Source: Litoreibacter halocynthiae (GTDB taxonomy: Bacteria > Pseudomonadota > Alphaproteobacteria > Rhodobacterales > Rhodobacteraceae). From it: DNA of 64,000 bases. Position numbers and translations under genes: made by a program. This document shows positions 1 through 9,837 of the stretch, one piece after another. Positions within the stretch are counted from its first letter, which is position 1, and each line of letters opens with the position of its first letter. Below the pieces are notes generated by a model. The model was not told the origin of the DNA, searched no databases, and saw only the letters and a program-made list of their open reading frames with translations. The stretch lies in NCBI RefSeq assembly GCF_004365635.1, contig NZ_SOBH01000001.1, forward strand, positions 1,240,001 to 1,304,000, given 5' to 3'.

Positions 1-1
1 C

Positions 2-190
2 ACAGTGAATATTGAGGGGTCCATGGTGACTGTGGCCGGATCAGGCGGCGAGCCGTTGATCAAGGGCTCCACATTCCTGTCGCTGTTCAACGCGCACACC
101 CACAACGCGACCTCCATTGGCGCACCGACCTCGCCGCCGCTGGTGCCGCTCACCCCGTCCGTTTTAACCACGAAAAGCACGGCCAGCTGA
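2..190 (+). CDS. C-terminal fragment of a spike/baseplate-V type eCIS protein (partial)
   Basis: The frame is open to the left edge of the window, so only the C-terminal ~62 residues are present; the GTG at 5 is probably internal. The fragment ends with a segment containing HTH followed by GAPTSPPLVPL, the kind of tail seen at the C-terminus of phage gpV/VgrG-like spike proteins. Its stop overlaps the start of the gp25 gene (TGATG at 188-192), so the two are translationally coupled. Position directly before gp25 fits the spike slot of contractile injection systems. It could instead belong to a PAAR-type tip protein; the missing N-terminus prevents a firm call. Confidence 0.55.
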   Translation, partial: TVNIEGSMVTVAGSGGEPLIKGSTFLSLFNAHTHNATSIGAPTSPPLVPLTPSVLTTKSTAS

Positions 191-588
191 TGTCACAATA
201 CGAAAGCACCCTGCCGCGTGTCGGCTACATGGCCTTCCCCTTCCGCATGACGGAAAACGGGGCCGCACAGGTCGCACGGTTCGACCATATCCGCCAGCAG
301 GTGGAGCAGGTTCTGTTCACCTCGCCCGGCGAGCGGGTGTTCCGCCCCGAATACGGCTTCGGCGCGCGCCAGCATGTGTTCGAACCGAACGCCGTGGGCT
401 TGTGGGAACTGGCCCAAAACCGTCTTTACGGCGCGTTGTCGGAAGCGCTGGCCGGAGAGGTCGATCCGAAAACCATCCGCGTCGATATCGGAGCGCCACC
501 GGACCAGCCCGAGGTGTTGATGGTCCAGATCAGTTACACCATCGCGGCGCTTGCCCGCGAAGAAACCCATAGATTTGAGGTGACGTGA
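190..588 (+). CDS. GPW/gp25 family baseplate wedge protein
   Basis: A 132-residue protein of the T4 gp25 family, which starts sheath assembly on the baseplate of contractile tails. The sequence LFTSPGERVFRPEYGFG near residues 41-57 is the family hallmark, and the length is typical. It overlaps the gene before by one base and the gene after (start 588) by one base, so it sits in a tightly coupled baseplate operon. With the DUF4157 gene downstream and no integrase, lysis or capsid gene in view, the context favours an eCIS over a prophage. Confidence 0.9.
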   Translation: MSQYESTLPRVGYMAFPFRMTENGAAQVARFDHIRQQVEQVLFTSPGERVFRPEYGFGARQHVFEPNAVGLWELAQNRLYGALSEALAGEVDPKTIRVDIGAPPDQPEVLMVQISYTIAALAREETHRFEVT

Positions 589-1796
589 TGGCGGACCTTG
601 CCGCAGCCAAACTGGTTTTCGACGGGACTTGCCCCGATTGCGGAACCCGCGAACAGGTGTTGCCGCTGCCCATTCCCGGTGTCGAGGACGATTTCGACTG
701 GAAGGTGCGCGACTATGACAGCTTCCGGCTGTTCTTGATGCAGGAACTGGCCTCGCGCTACCCCGACCGTCGCCGTTGGACGCCAGCGGATATGGAGGTG
801 GTGCTGGTCGAATTGCTTTCCGCCGCGCTGGACCGTGCCTCCCACGCGCTGGATCGTGTGCAGGCGGAACGGTTCTTGGACACCGCCCGCCGCCCCGGCT
901 CCGTGCGCAGGCTGCTGGCGATGATCGGCTGGCAGGCTGATGATGCCGACATTGCGAAAGCGCGGCTTATGTACCGCCCGCTCGGGGCTGAACCCACGGA
1001 TGAGCAAGCGTTAGAACAATACTGGCAGCGCGTCCCTTCAGCGATGGAGCAAGCCCGCAAAGACGGCCCCAGCCAGATCGCAGCACAACACCGGATGGTC
1101 ACCTTGAACGACCACAGCGCGACCGTGCAAGGCCACCCGCTGGTGGCACTGGCGCAGGCGCGGCTGGTGTGGTCGGGGGCGTGGAACTCGATTCTGATCG
1201 CCACTTTGCTGGAGGATGATCTGCCGATGGATGCGCCCTTGCATGACGGGGACGTTGATGCACCCCGCCCCAACCGCCTGCGTGCGGAGCTTTGGGAGCA
1301 GATCGTTGCATTCCACTCCAACCGCAATCTGGCGCTGCCACCTATCGGGCCAAAACTCACGGGTCGTGCCATCCTGCGGGTGCTGGTCGACGCCTACCGG
1401 ATGATTGGCTCCGAGGTGTTCTTGGAACCCGCCCGCGCAGCGCCGATCAACGTCACCCTGTCCGTGCGTGCAAAACCCGGCTTCTTCCGCTCCGAATTGC
1501 GCCAAGCGGTTGCCGAAGTCTTCACCTCCGACCAGGGCGGTTTCTTCGAGCCGGGTCGCTTGGGGTTTGGCGAGGCGCTTTATGCCTCCGACATCATCGA
1601 GGCCGCGATGCAGATCGAAGGCGTGGCCGTGGCGTGCCTGAACCGCTTCCGCCGTGTCGGGCGCAGCTTCGAGGATCGCAGCGCCGAAGGCTTCATCATC
1701 GTCGACCCAGACACCTATGTGCTGTGTGCCGGTGACGCGCATGCCCCAGAACGCGGTGCGTTCCGCATCACCGTCCAAGGGGGGGAAACCGGATGA
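588..1796 (+). CDS. Baseplate assembly protein (gp6/J-like), 402 aa
   Basis: Baseplate wedge component of the contractile system. The N-terminus carries a CPDCG motif that could bind a metal, followed by a region rich in helices. The C-terminal third has the alternating pattern typical of baseplate-J-like proteins (INVTLSVRAKPGFFRSELRQ around residue 285). I chose the ATG at 588, which overlaps the gp25 stop, over the in-frame GTG at 585 immediately before it. The 3' end overlaps the next gene by four bases (ATGA). Assignment rests on family pattern and gene order; the exact equivalence to Afp11 or Afp12 is inference. Confidence 0.75.
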   Translation: MADLAAAKLVFDGTCPDCGTREQVLPLPIPGVEDDFDWKVRDYDSFRLFLMQELASRYPDRRRWTPADMEVVLVELLSAALDRASHALDRVQAERFLDTARRPGSVRRLLAMIGWQADDADIAKARLMYRPLGAEPTDEQALEQYWQRVPSAMEQARKDGPSQIAAQHRMVTLNDHSATVQGHPLVALAQARLVWSGAWNSILIATLLEDDLPMDAPLHDGDVDAPRPNRLRAELWEQIVAFHSNRNLALPPIGPKLTGRAILRVLVDAYRMIGSEVFLEPARAAPINVTLSVRAKPGFFRSELRQAVAEVFTSDQGGFFEPGRLGFGEALYASDIIEAAMQIEGVAVACLNRFRRVGRSFEDRSAEGFIIVDPDTYVLCAGDAHAPERGAFRITVQGGETG

Positions 1797-4795
1797 GCCA
1801 CCTGATGCCCACCGACCTGACCCGCTGGAACCGTGCAGGCATGAGCCGGTTCGACTATGTCGACGGCGACGCCGCCATCTGGCTGGAACGCCTGCGCGAG
1901 ATTTTGACGGGGCTTTACGCCAAAGGCGTTCCGGTCGAGATGCGCCAGCCCGAGGCCTTGCGCGACCTGTTTCTGACCGAAACCTCCGATCTGGAGCGCG
2001 CCGAAGTGGATGTGGAGGCGCTGCGACGCTCCTTGGTCTGGCAGCGGCTGGCACAGGCCTTGCCTCCCGCAACCGAGGACGGCGTAAAGCTGGAAAGCCG
2101 CGGTCAGCGAGGGCTGCGTGTTCGTGCGCAATATGAAGCCGGAAGCGACGGCGACTACGCTTGGGACATTTTGCGCGCCTTTGCGCGGGCCAGCCATGTC
2201 ACGCTGGGCCACCTGAACGCCTATGCCAACGAAGGCTACCTGCGCACGGCAACCCAATGGGACAACCTGCGCCGTCTGGCCGCCTTGGTGAACTACCAAC
2301 CAACGCCCGCCGCCTCTGCCAGCACATTGGTCGCGTTGGAGTTGAAGCCCGACGCCGGCAGCACGGAAATCGCCGCTGGTCTGGCGATGAAGCACACGCC
2401 CACCACCGGAAAGCCGCTGGTCTTCGAAACCCTTTCCAAACTGCTTGCGCATCCCGATCTGAATGCCGCCCGCGTGGTCAGTTGGGACGTGAACACGACA
2501 CCCCTGCCCGTGCAAAACGCCGACTGGCTCAACCCCGACGCGGACGCGATCAGCCCCGGAGAGCTGGCAATTGTCGCGGGCCATGGGAAGGGTCAGGTGG
2601 TGACCCTCACAGATGTCAGAGACCAAAGCGAAGACGGCGATGACAGCATGCTGAGGCTGACCTTCGCGCAAGGTTTGGCGCGCCGCCCGGAAACGTCGCG
2701 GGCGATGCTTTGGCGCGATCCGGCGGACGTGCTGCGCGCCTTACCACGCAGTACCGAAGATACCAGAATCGTCGAGCTGGAGCGCCCCAACGCCTTGCAG
2801 AAAAGCGACCTTGTGGAGCTGCGCGGCGGGACTACATCGCGCATCCTGCGCGTCGTGGACCGCAATGAAAGCCGGGTGACCCTCGCCTTGCCCAAAGACG
2901 TGGACCTGCCGGATGAGTTCGAGCTGGTCCCGCTGACACCGCTGGCCAGCGTTAAGCCGGGAGTGTTTCAAGGTCCGACCCCGAAGATCGACCGCATCTT
3001 CTATATCAATGGCAGTGACGTGGTGGCGCAGATGTGGGGCGACGACACGGACGATCTGGAAGGGCTGGAGGTTATCCGCGAAGGCGTGGGCGAGGTCCGT
3101 TCGGACAAAAGCGGCGCACCGCTCGTTGGCTACACCTTCAAACCACCCCATCGCCCCGATGTCGTCTACATGCGCTTGCAGGGCGAAAAAACCGTATCGG
3201 CCAAAGTGGTGAAAGACCCGAAAGTGACGGGCGAAGACAGCGCGCGCGTCGCGTCGTTTCAAGGGGCCTTGCCCAAGGGTTTGAGCCGTGGCGCATATTT
3301 CATTCGCCGCAATCGCCGCGACGGGGCGATGCAAGCGCTGCGCGTGCGCGGATTGCGTCAGGACAAGGGGCAGTTCCACGTCGAGTTCGACGCCAACATC
3401 CCTGCCCCGCACCAGTCCGAGTTCATCGGCCCACTCCAAAAATCCCTGCGCCCCGACGGCCATGATTACAACCCTGCGCCTTTTGGTAATCTTGCTCATT
3501 TCACGCTTGAAAACATCTCCGACGCGGCGATGGATATTTTGCGCCCCGGCCGTCCGCTTATCATCAGTGATTCCGTGACCGACGTGCAGGCCAGCCTTGC
3601 CACGATCAAGCCGCTGGGCGGCGGGCGCGTCGAAATCAGTCTGGAAATTGCAGGCTCCATCGCGCCGATGACCCGTGGTGACACAGTGTTCCAACTGAAC
3701 GCAGTCACTGCCGGTCATGGCGAAAGCAAAGGGCCAAAGACGCTGGGCTCGGGCGATGGTGAACAGATGCGCCAAAGCTTTCTGCTGCAACTCGCCGATA
3801 TCAGCCACATTGCGTCCCCCGTGCCCGAAAGCGGGGTCATGCCCGCCTTGGAAGTCGCCGTGGAGGGCGAGGTTTGGCCTTATGCGGATTACATCAATCC
3901 GGCAGCTGACGGGACCCGCAGCTGGTCCTCGACCTTGGGCGAGGACGGTTTTCTGACCATCCATTTCCGCAGGCGTCTGCCAACCGGCAGCAACAACGTC
4001 ACCTTGATGCGGCACCGTGTCGGAACCGGTGCGCGCGGGTCTGGCTTGCCGCCCTTTTCCTTGGTGGAACCCTCGAAGAAGCACGCCGCCGTGAAGGCGG
4101 TTTATCAGCCTTTCGCGTCGTCCGGTGGTGCGGATCGCGAGCCGGTGGAGAGCCTGCGCACGTCCGCCCCTGCGCGTCTGTCGTCAAACGGGCGCGCGGT
4201 ATCCCTGCGCGACACTGAAATGCTGTGCAACCGCCATGCCGCCATCTGGCGCGCCCGCGCGCATGAGGTGGCTACGGCGCGGCGCACCCGTCTGGTGCGG
4301 CTCCATGTCGTGCCCGCAGGCGGTGCAGAGCTGAACGAGCAGTTGAAACTGGACCTGCAAGAGGCGCTTGGCGGTCGGGTTTTGCCGGGGGTCACGCTGG
4401 CATTTGAACCCTACACGCCGCTTTACCTACGTATCTGGGCCGACATTCGCGCTGATCTCACGTCCTATGACGCAACTGACATTGCAGGCGCGTGTGACGC
4501 CGCCCTGCGCACCCGCTTCGCCTTGAAACAGCGCGACTTTGGCCAACCTGCCTATATCTCTGAAGCAATTGCCGCGCTTGAAGCCGTCACCGGTGTCGCC
4601 ACAAGCATCATCACCCGTTTCGATTACGGCCCGAACACGCCGCGCAACTTGCCGCGCGTGATGGTCCGTGACGACCAGATCGTCACGATCTTTCCACGTG
4701 CCAACGAGGTGGCCCATATCGGCGAGAACTCCGCTGCGGCGACCCTCTCCGGCGCGCCTTCAATTTCCGTAAATGTGCGAGGCCTCCATGACTGA
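1793..4795 (+). CDS. Large baseplate assembly protein (J-like), 1000 aa
   Basis: A very long baseplate subunit, of the type annotated as putative baseplate assembly protein in eCIS clusters. The N-terminal ~200 residues resemble the wedge connector part. The C-terminal ~150 residues look like a baseplate-J domain (RLHVVPAGGAELNEQLKLDL, then a segment with FGQPAYISEAI). The central 500 residues are beta-rich with no motif I recognise and may be an insertion that decorates the baseplate. The start overlaps the preceding stop (ATGA), and the last eight bases overlap the next gene, consistent with stoichiometric co-translation. Confidence 0.75.
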   Translation: MSHLMPTDLTRWNRAGMSRFDYVDGDAAIWLERLREILTGLYAKGVPVEMRQPEALRDLFLTETSDLERAEVDVEALRRSLVWQRLAQALPPATEDGVKLESRGQRGLRVRAQYEAGSDGDYAWDILRAFARASHVTLGHLNAYANEGYLRTATQWDNLRRLAALVNYQPTPAASASTLVALELKPDAGSTEIAAGLAMKHTPTTGKPLVFETLSKLLAHPDLNAARVVSWDVNTTPLPVQNADWLNPDADAISPGELAIVAGHGKGQVVTLTDVRDQSEDGDDSMLRLTFAQGLARRPETSRAMLWRDPADVLRALPRSTEDTRIVELERPNALQKSDLVELRGGTTSRILRVVDRNESRVTLALPKDVDLPDEFELVPLTPLASVKPGVFQGPTPKIDRIFYINGSDVVAQMWGDDTDDLEGLEVIREGVGEVRSDKSGAPLVGYTFKPPHRPDVVYMRLQGEKTVSAKVVKDPKVTGEDSARVASFQGALPKGLSRGAYFIRRNRRDGAMQALRVRGLRQDKGQFHVEFDANIPAPHQSEFIGPLQKSLRPDGHDYNPAPFGNLAHFTLENISDAAMDILRPGRPLIISDSVTDVQASLATIKPLGGGRVEISLEIAGSIAPMTRGDTVFQLNAVTAGHGESKGPKTLGSGDGEQMRQSFLLQLADISHIASPVPESGVMPALEVAVEGEVWPYADYINPAADGTRSWSSTLGEDGFLTIHFRRRLPTGSNNVTLMRHRVGTGARGSGLPPFSLVEPSKKHAAVKAVYQPFASSGGADREPVESLRTSAPARLSSNGRAVSLRDTEMLCNRHAAIWRARAHEVATARRTRLVRLHVVPAGGAELNEQLKLDLQEALGGRVLPGVTLAFEPYTPLYLRIWADIRADLTSYDATDIAGACDAALRTRFALKQRDFGQPAYISEAIAALEAVTGVATSIITRFDYGPNTPRNLPRVMVRDDQIVTIFPRANEVAHIGENSAAATLSGAPSISVNVRGLHD

Positions 4796-6422
4796 GAACA
4801 TCAACGACCTCCGCTCACGGGCCGGACGCATCCTCTATCGCGAGTTACCCGAAGAATACCGGTATCGCGACACCGGTCCCGAAGGCGACTTCGGCGATCT
4901 GGAAGCCATGCTTCACGGTTTTGGCCACCTGCTCGACCATATCCGCGCGACAACCGAGCAAGCCCATGCCGACAGTTTCGCCGAACCCTTGGATGACGGG
5001 CGGGCAATCCAGCCTTGGGTTGTCCCCTATCTGGCGGAGCTTCTGGGCGCAGAGCTGACCGCGCCGGACCCGGTGGCACGCGCCAACGAGTTGAACAACT
5101 CCGTCGCGTGGTTCAAATCGAAAGGCACCTTGTCGTCAATCGACGATATTGGCGATGTGGTGGCCCGCACCGAAACCGTTGCCAAAGAAGGCTGGCGCAT
5201 GACCGCGCAGACGCCGCGCATGGATTTGCCGCCATTCACGCAACACCCCGACGCGGCGCAGCCGTCCAACGTCGTCACGCCGGATTTCCGCAAACTTGAC
5301 CGCGCGGTGGTGGATGAGGGCGGGTCGAACCCGCTCCACCGGCTCAAGGCCGACCGCCACGACCCCGATGCGCGCGACATATATTGGCGCCCGCTGGCAC
5401 CGAACGGTGTTCCCTGTTTTCCGCGCGCCTATGATGACAGCACCGCGCGCAGCCCCGATTTGCGTGATCCGGACCGTGTGCGCCGCATCGGCCCGCACCC
5501 GCGCCGCACCTTGATCCATGTGCGCCCGCCACAGGGGATATTCCACAAAGCGTTGCCAGAGGTGGTTTTGGGGCAGAAGAAACTCAACGCATTGCTCAAG
5601 GAAGGTTCTGTCGTTCGGGCAGAGGACCTGTTGCCAATGGAGCAGTTGGGCGACGGCATCACCGGGCCTGCTGTTATTGCGAAGACGCCCGCCAAGCTAA
5701 ACCTGCCAAACCGCGCGGTGACGTTCGAAGGCATCCGCTTTGTCAGCGACAAGGGCAATGTCACGCTCAAGGGCGCGGCCAACACCAATGTAACGTTCAT
5801 TGATTGCGCCGCGCACACGGTGCAACTGACGCTTCCCAAGGTGCGGGGCGTGAGCTTTCGCGCAGTCAATTCAGTGTTCGAGTTGATCCTCGCTGACGGG
5901 CGTCACGGGCAAATGGAATACTGCACCGTCATGGAAGGCGCTGAATTTGCGCGGCTGGATGCGTCGGACTGCCTATTCGTCTCGCTCGTCGATACGCTGA
6001 TCTGCGCCGATGCGGAAACCCCGCCCAGTTGCATCCGCTATTCGCGGTTTGCCCGCCGCGATGAAGGCAGCAAGAAGTCGCGGCGCTGTCTGGATGCGCG
6101 CGGCGGGTCGAACACCACCGCCCTGCCGCAATTCATCGACCGCTGGCACATCGACGGCAAGGACTGCGTCAAACGCATCGCCCGCTATGGCGAGGCAGGA
6201 TACGCCGTGCTCGACACCGACACCACCGCCGCCATCACCGCTGGCGCGGAGGATGAGGGCGAGATGGGCGCGGGCCACGGGCTTTACCACGCCGCCAGCC
6301 TGCGAGCGCTCAAGAACAAACTCGAACAATTCCTGCCGCTCGGACAGGAGATCGCCATTTTTTACGACCCCATGCTGGCCATGAGCCCACCCATTTCGGG
6401 CTCCGCCGACAGCGACATATAG
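4788..6422 (+). CDS. P2 tail protein I-like baseplate protein with beta-helical C-terminus
   Basis: 544 residues. The N-terminal ~170 residues resemble phage P2 tail protein I: YRELPEEYR, then AEPLDDGRAIQPWVVPYLAELLG, then WFKSKGTLSSIDDI. The second half (about residues 290-410) reads as short repeated strands and is probably a beta-helix, as in fibre-adaptor subunits. An upstream in-frame ATG at 4773 exists, but the ATG at 4788 has a GAGG at 4779-4782 and gives the expected N-terminus, so I prefer it. The protein would sit at the baseplate rim and connect tail fibres. The following gene starts 13 bases later behind a good ribosome binding site. Confidence 0.7.
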   Translation: MTENINDLRSRAGRILYRELPEEYRYRDTGPEGDFGDLEAMLHGFGHLLDHIRATTEQAHADSFAEPLDDGRAIQPWVVPYLAELLGAELTAPDPVARANELNNSVAWFKSKGTLSSIDDIGDVVARTETVAKEGWRMTAQTPRMDLPPFTQHPDAAQPSNVVTPDFRKLDRAVVDEGGSNPLHRLKADRHDPDARDIYWRPLAPNGVPCFPRAYDDSTARSPDLRDPDRVRRIGPHPRRTLIHVRPPQGIFHKALPEVVLGQKKLNALLKEGSVVRAEDLLPMEQLGDGITGPAVIAKTPAKLNLPNRAVTFEGIRFVSDKGNVTLKGAANTNVTFIDCAAHTVQLTLPKVRGVSFRAVNSVFELILADGRHGQMEYCTVMEGAEFARLDASDCLFVSLVDTLICADAETPPSCIRYSRFARRDEGSKKSRRCLDARGGSNTTALPQFIDRWHIDGKDCVKRIARYGEAGYAVLDTDTTAAITAGAEDEGEMGAGHGLYHAASLRALKNKLEQFLPLGQEIAIFYDPMLAMSPPISGSADSDI

Positions 6423-6435
6423 AGAGGGATTTCAG

Positions 6436-9400
6436 ATGAAGGGTTCTCATTCAAGGCTCAGCTTCCGCGAGGAGCACCGCTATTCCAACATCGCCCATGT
6501 CCAAGGGGCGATGATCACCGATGCCGATTTGACCGAGGCCGGACAAATTCACCAGGACCGCGACGAAGCACAAGGGGCGGCCTTCGCAGGCTCCGGCGTG
6601 CCTGCGGTCGGTGGTATGCTTGCGTTGGGCAAGGAAGATGAAGTGATGCTGCAATCCGGCACCGTCTTTGCGCAAGGCAAACAAGGCCATTTCCGCCTTG
6701 GGGATGTCGAGAAAGAGGGCGTCGACCTGTTCTCGGCCTTTGCGGCACAGGCCGACCTGCCCAACGGCCCGCCCCCCACCAACGGGTTGGTCTATGTCGA
6801 CCTGTGGGAGCGGCCAATTATGGCGCATGAGGACCCGTATCTGGCCGATGCGGGCCTGCACGGCGCGGAGACGTCGTATCGGACCCGCACGATGGTCCAG
6901 CTGAAATGCCTGCCCGAACTGGGCAGCCTCGAAGACTTGCCCAAAGCGCTTGGCCAGCATCCTGCCTTCAAGGCCCGCGGCACCGCTGTGATGTCGCTGG
7001 AGCTGGCTCAAGCCTCGACCGAGCTGGACGCCTGTGACCCTTGCGCCGATCTGATCAGCATCGACAAGGTGCTGCCGAACGCGCTGGTCCGCATCGAGGT
7101 CGTCTCGGTAGAGCGCGACAAGCGCGGCGAGATGACCGCCATCCGGCTGGCTTGGTCCTCCGAGAACGCCGAAGCGGTGGAGCCTCTGGAAACGCGCGCC
7201 GCGCTGGAGCGTGACAACGCGGTTTACGAGTATTTCTCCGAGACGACCGAGGCGCAACTTGGCTACTTCAACAGCGACCATGTCGCTGCGCGCGGGGCGT
7301 TTACCACCGATTTACGCTCTGACACCCCTAGCGATGCAACACTTCCCAAGGACACGTCCGAGCTGGGCTATACCCATGTGCGCCGCTGGGACGGCATGGT
7401 GCGTCTGCCGCTGGACACCAGCACGCGGCCCTCCGGCCCCAGTGCCGCCAGCGCCAAGCCACGTGTCAGCACCCGTGACATTACCCTGACCACAGAGTTC
7501 TTCACCCTGACCCTGACGCATCAGCGTCGTGAAATGGTTGCGGGTGACTACTGGCTGGCCGAATTGCGCCGTTACGCCCCCGAAGACGCGCAGGCGCTAC
7601 TGAACGGCGCGCCCTTGGGTCGCGCGCAACCGCCGCTTGGCCCGATGCATCACTTCTGCCCGATTGCCCTCTCGAATGGCGAAACCTTGGAGCCGCTGCC
7701 GGACGCCCTGCGCCGCCGTTTGTCCTTCCCCACCCTCGCCGATCTGCCGGCCAGCCATATCAGCTATGACGCGGACCCGAATTGCGACCTGCTGGGCGAG
7801 ACGCAAACCGTGCAAGAGGCACTGGACCGCGTCTGCGACATCGACGCCACCCATGTTGCCTTCACTCCGTCCGACGAGGAATGCGAAACCTTGGGCAGCG
7901 CGCGCTCGGTTGACGAGGCGCTGAACGCGCTGTGCCGCGCCGACGACAACAAGCAGCTGCAACTGATGATGCGCACGATGATGGATTGGGGCGTTGTCTG
8001 CGGCCTGTCGGTCGAGCTGGGCGACGGCACGATCGAGATCAGCGGCGGGGTTGCCCTTGACCGCAACGGCATCCTGCACGAACGCCAGCGCGACCAGCTA
8101 CAGCTGTCAAAGTTTGACGAAAGCCAGCTTCTGCCTGACGCCAAGTCTTTCGTAGAACTCCAAAAGCGCAACGTCGAAATCTGTCTGTCCTTGGGGGTGC
8201 GCGATGGCCGGACCAAATATTTCCTGTCCCCCGCAGCACTGGCCTACCGCACATCCGACTTGACCCTGTCGGATCAGGTTCAAAATTGCCTTGAGGGGCG
8301 TGGCAGCCTGACCCAAAGCGAGCTGTTCGAGAAATTGCCGGATCAGAAAGACGCCGTGGAAGTGCTGACCCTGCTTCACGTCTGCCTGCGCAACAACATC
8401 CGCCCCCTTCCCGGCGCGGAGCTGAACAAATCAACCATCAACGTCGCTCAGAAAATCCTCGACGAGTTGATCGAGGAATACCAAAAACGGCTGTCGGAAG
8501 CAGGCGATCCCTTGGCCAAACGCAAAGCCGAAGAGCTGCGCGAGATCAACGCCGCTTTAGACAAGGAGCTGTCGAACGGCCCGTTGCAAGGCACCTCCGG
8601 CCAACTGGCCTTGGTCAGCAAAACGCTGGCCTATGCCGCGATCATGAAAAAGGACGAGGAATTCCGACTCGAATGCCTCTGCGACCGCGTGGTGCCAGCC
8701 TGTCCGGACATGGTCGAAGGCTGGACCCTGATCCCCTTGGCCTGCGTGGAATTGTCGAACTACAAACCGGGCAACATCATCGCCAGCGAGATCTGCATGA
8801 TGTGTTGCCGCAAGCAGGCCAACACGCCGCGCAGTCAGCGCTACTATAACGGCGACTTGATCGGCACGATCCTGTCGGGCTTCAAGGACCTTTGCACCGA
8901 GGAAGTTCTGCGCGCCGACAATGGCCCGTCGGGGCGTTTACGCGCGTGGCTCGCCGCCGCTGGTCCCGCCCCGTGGGATCCGCCGCAAAAAACACCGCTT
9001 TGGCCGATCAAGCCGACCTATGGCGCAACCAACTACCAGATTGGCGGCCCGTTCCATGGCGGTGGAAGTGGCGCTGCGGTGCTGAACGAATGGCAACGCG
9101 GCTACAACCCGCCGATCCTCGATATCACGGGGATGAAGAACGACGAGGCGATGAAAGAGCTTAAAGAGGCGGGTTTCGAACTCGCCGAGAAGCTTGATAT
9201 CGGCGATGTGGCGTTGTTGGTCGAGATGGCCGATGCCCGCCGCCCGCTGCTCAATCGCCGTCCCGGACGGGGTGATCGGGTCGTTCTGCTTGAACGCGAA
9301 GGCGTCGCGGTCGAGTTCGTGGTGATCGAGCAAGCCCCCCCTCTTTTCAAAAACCGGTTTGCCGAACTTGGAGGCCTGCTCAAAGGCAACACAAGCAAAC

Positions 9401-9822
9401 TGGCCGACAAGCTGAAGGGTGACCTTGGCAAACTGTCGCAGGACCAAGACCGGCCAATCCTCGATATCGGTGAAAAGGGCGGCAAAAATCAACCCAGCCC
9501 GGGCACCAAAGACCTGCCGAAAGGGCGCGATCTGGATATCTCCGGCATCAAGGACGTCGACAAGAAAAAGGTGATCGAAAAAAAGCCGGTTATTATCAAA
9601 AAAGCACCCGAACAGGTCCTCAAAGGCAAGCTGGACATCCTTGCTAAAAACCCGTCGCGCCTGAAGGTGGAAACCAAGACACCGACGACCAAGGAGAGAG
9701 AACAGGACGAGGCTCCGGCAAAAGAGAAGATCGTCAAAACGCGCACCCAAACGACGCGCAAGGGAATAGGCACGCGCAAGCCGCGCGGGGTCACTCGCAA
9801 ACCGCGCCAGCCGAAAAAGTAA
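6436..9822 (+). CDS. Large eCIS-associated hub/fibre-like protein with PASTA-like segment and basic tail, 1128 aa
   Basis: Starts behind AGAGAGGGATTTCAG. The N-terminus (RYSNIAHVQGAMITDADLTE) resembles the start of phage and eCIS proteins that carry a 'GRMVTDADLNE'-type motif. A second recognisable block near residues 515-545 reads DWGVVCGLSVELGDG then GGVALDRNGILH, a pattern common in eCIS accessory proteins. Around residues 892-965 is a PASTA-like segment (DITGMKNDEAMKELKEAGFE). The last ~110 residues are dominated by K, R, T and P and are probably disordered. Cysteine pairs occur in the middle (CLCDRVVPACP). No enzymatic motif was recognised. Position between the tail-I-like and DUF4157 genes suggests a structural or cargo-docking role. 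Confidence 0.55.
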   Translation: MKGSHSRLSFREEHRYSNIAHVQGAMITDADLTEAGQIHQDRDEAQGAAFAGSGVPAVGGMLALGKEDEVMLQSGTVFAQGKQGHFRLGDVEKEGVDLFSAFAAQADLPNGPPPTNGLVYVDLWERPIMAHEDPYLADAGLHGAETSYRTRTMVQLKCLPELGSLEDLPKALGQHPAFKARGTAVMSLELAQASTELDACDPCADLISIDKVLPNALVRIEVVSVERDKRGEMTAIRLAWSSENAEAVEPLETRAALERDNAVYEYFSETTEAQLGYFNSDHVAARGAFTTDLRSDTPSDATLPKDTSELGYTHVRRWDGMVRLPLDTSTRPSGPSAASAKPRVSTRDITLTTEFFTLTLTHQRREMVAGDYWLAELRRYAPEDAQALLNGAPLGRAQPPLGPMHHFCPIALSNGETLEPLPDALRRRLSFPTLADLPASHISYDADPNCDLLGETQTVQEALDRVCDIDATHVAFTPSDEECETLGSARSVDEALNALCRADDNKQLQLMMRTMMDWGVVCGLSVELGDGTIEISGGVALDRNGILHERQRDQLQLSKFDESQLLPDAKSFVELQKRNVEICLSLGVRDGRTKYFLSPAALAYRTSDLTLSDQVQNCLEGRGSLTQSELFEKLPDQKDAVEVLTLLHVCLRNNIRPLPGAELNKSTINVAQKILDELIEEYQKRLSEAGDPLAKRKAEELREINAALDKELSNGPLQGTSGQLALVSKTLAYAAIMKKDEEFRLECLCDRVVPACPDMVEGWTLIPLACVELSNYKPGNIIASEICMMCCRKQANTPRSQRYYNGDLIGTILSGFKDLCTEEVLRADNGPSGRLRAWLAAAGPAPWDPPQKTPLWPIKPTYGATNYQIGGPFHGGGSGAAVLNEWQRGYNPPILDITGMKNDEAMKELKEAGFELAEKLDIGDVALLVEMADARRPLLNRRPGRGDRVVLLEREGVAVEFVVIEQAPPLFKNRFAELGGLLKGNTSKLADKLKGDLGKLSQDQDRPILDIGEKGGKNQPSPGTKDLPKGRDLDISGIKDVDKKKVIEKKPVIIKKAPEQVLKGKLDILAKNPSRLKVETKTPTTKEREQDEAPAKEKIVKTRTQTTRKGIGTRKPRGVTRKPRQPKK

Positions 9823-9837
9823 GGTGCTGGCAGGGTC

